A DNA stretch of 64,000 nt from assembly GCA_015062305.1 (NCBI GenBank), contig SUUX01000007.1:1-64000 (forward strand). The letters run 5' to 3'. This DNA comes from Alphaproteobacteria bacterium (GTDB lineage Bacteria; Pseudomonadota; Alphaproteobacteria; RF32; CAG-239). Below the pieces are notes generated by a model. That model did no database searches. It was not told the DNA's origin and saw nothing but the letters and a program-made list of their open reading frames with translations. Positions 63,730 to 64,000 of this stretch are shown one piece after another; position 1 is the first letter of the stretch, and the number at the start of each line of letters is the position of its first letter. A program made the position numbers and the translations under genes.

Positions 63730-64000
63730 ATGAAAAAAATTTATTTTGCATCTTTATTTGTAGGAGCAGCAATGTTTGCTAGTGCTCCTGCATTTGCCGT
63801 TGATAGCACAGGTTGTGGTTTGGGCTCTATGGCTTGGAAAGGTAATAGTGGTATTGGCCCTCAAGTTTTGGCTGCAACAACCAATGGTTCTTTTGGTACT
63901 CAAACATTTGGTATTACTTTTGGAACTTCCGGTTGTGATCCTAATGGTCGTGTTAGTGGCGGAACCGGTAGAATGATGTTAGCCTTTTTGGAAAACAATA
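63730..64000 (+). CDS. DUF3015-family exported protein, truncated by the window end
   Basis: The first 90 residues of an exported protein. A signal peptide ends APAFA. The mature start, STGCGLGSMAWKG with QVLAATTNGSFGTQTFGITFG and a second Cys region, is the DUF3015 signature, a periplasmic protein of unknown function common in proteobacteria. AGGAGT precedes the ATG. The rest lies beyond position 64000. Confidence 0.85.
   Translation, partial: MKKIYFASLFVGAAMFASAPAFAVDSTGCGLGSMAWKGNSGIGPQVLAATTNGSFGTQTFGITFGTSGCDPNGRVSGGTGRMMLAFLENN

Overview
The window is AT-rich, gene-dense chromosomal DNA from an alphaproteobacterium, probably an uncultured host- or gut-associated lineage (the host association is inference). 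The affiliation rests on four things: an F1-only ATP synthase operon atpHAGDC with a Lys/Ala-rich N-terminal extension on AtpD; the xerC - priA - atp order; a dgt - SPOR - nagZ cluster and an rpiB - glyA - nrdR - nusB cluster; and a GAAC-N7-GAAC LexA box in front of a Y-family polymerase gene. No phage, IS element, CRISPR array or rRNA operon was seen. About 60 protein genes and three tRNA genes are supported.

Layout. 0-8.3 kb: tRNA-Gln with a dispersed repeat downstream of it, a ParB-like protein, a hexose-6-phosphate mutarotase, an SOS-type DNA polymerase, a small DMT transporter, a NUDIX hydrolase, a TIM-barrel protein, and a glycogen-debranching enzyme coupled to two PQ-loop (SemiSWEET-like) proteins. 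8.3-13.5 kb: an outer-membrane barrel, a cysteine-rich repeat secreted protein, a HAD phosphatase and a single-chain glycyl-tRNA synthetase. 13.5-21.3 kb: a small membrane protein, nagZ, an M50 protease, a SPOR protein, dgt, xth, an S41 protease, rpmG, xerC and a lipoprotein. 21.3-29.3 kb: priA and atpHAGDC. 29.3-34.6 kb: a nitroreductase, a chlamydial-type arginine decarboxylase/antiporter pair (aaxB-aaxC), phosphofructokinase and rpsU. 34.6-39.1 kb: a fatty-acid module (acyltransferase/acyl-ligase fusion, TetR regulator, FadL-type porin). 39.1-48.7 kb: an orphan 410-residue protein, uvrA, an amino-acid-type binding protein, ssb and gyrA. 48.7-55.1 kb: a probable host-interaction and accessory stretch (lipid A phosphoethanolamine transferase followed by a MIF homologue, an autotransporter, orphan genes, an AAA/DUF4143 ATPase). 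55.1-64 kb: glycerate kinase, a tRNA-Cys/tRNA-Asn operon with a repeat array, rpiB-glyA-murF-nrdR-nusB, def, a cysteine-rich mini-protein with trxB, greA and a truncated DUF3015 gene.

The most unusual structure is a repeat family downstream of tRNA genes at both ends of the window. Each copy has a conserved core of about 90 bases flanked by the 3' tail of the particular tRNA next to it (Gln at one locus, Asn at the other), as though the core had been inserted at the T-loop of a duplicated tRNA end. The core keeps two hairpins, one with a compensatory base-pair change between copies. Other points of interest are the AaxB/AaxC pair, the eptA-MIF gene pair, a cysteine-rich secreted repeat protein, a duplicated CxC mini-protein next to thioredoxin reductase, and the absence of the rib genes usually found between nrdR and nusB.

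Functions were assigned by reading motifs in the translations without database searches. Family names are secure where catalytic motifs are quoted and tentative elsewhere.
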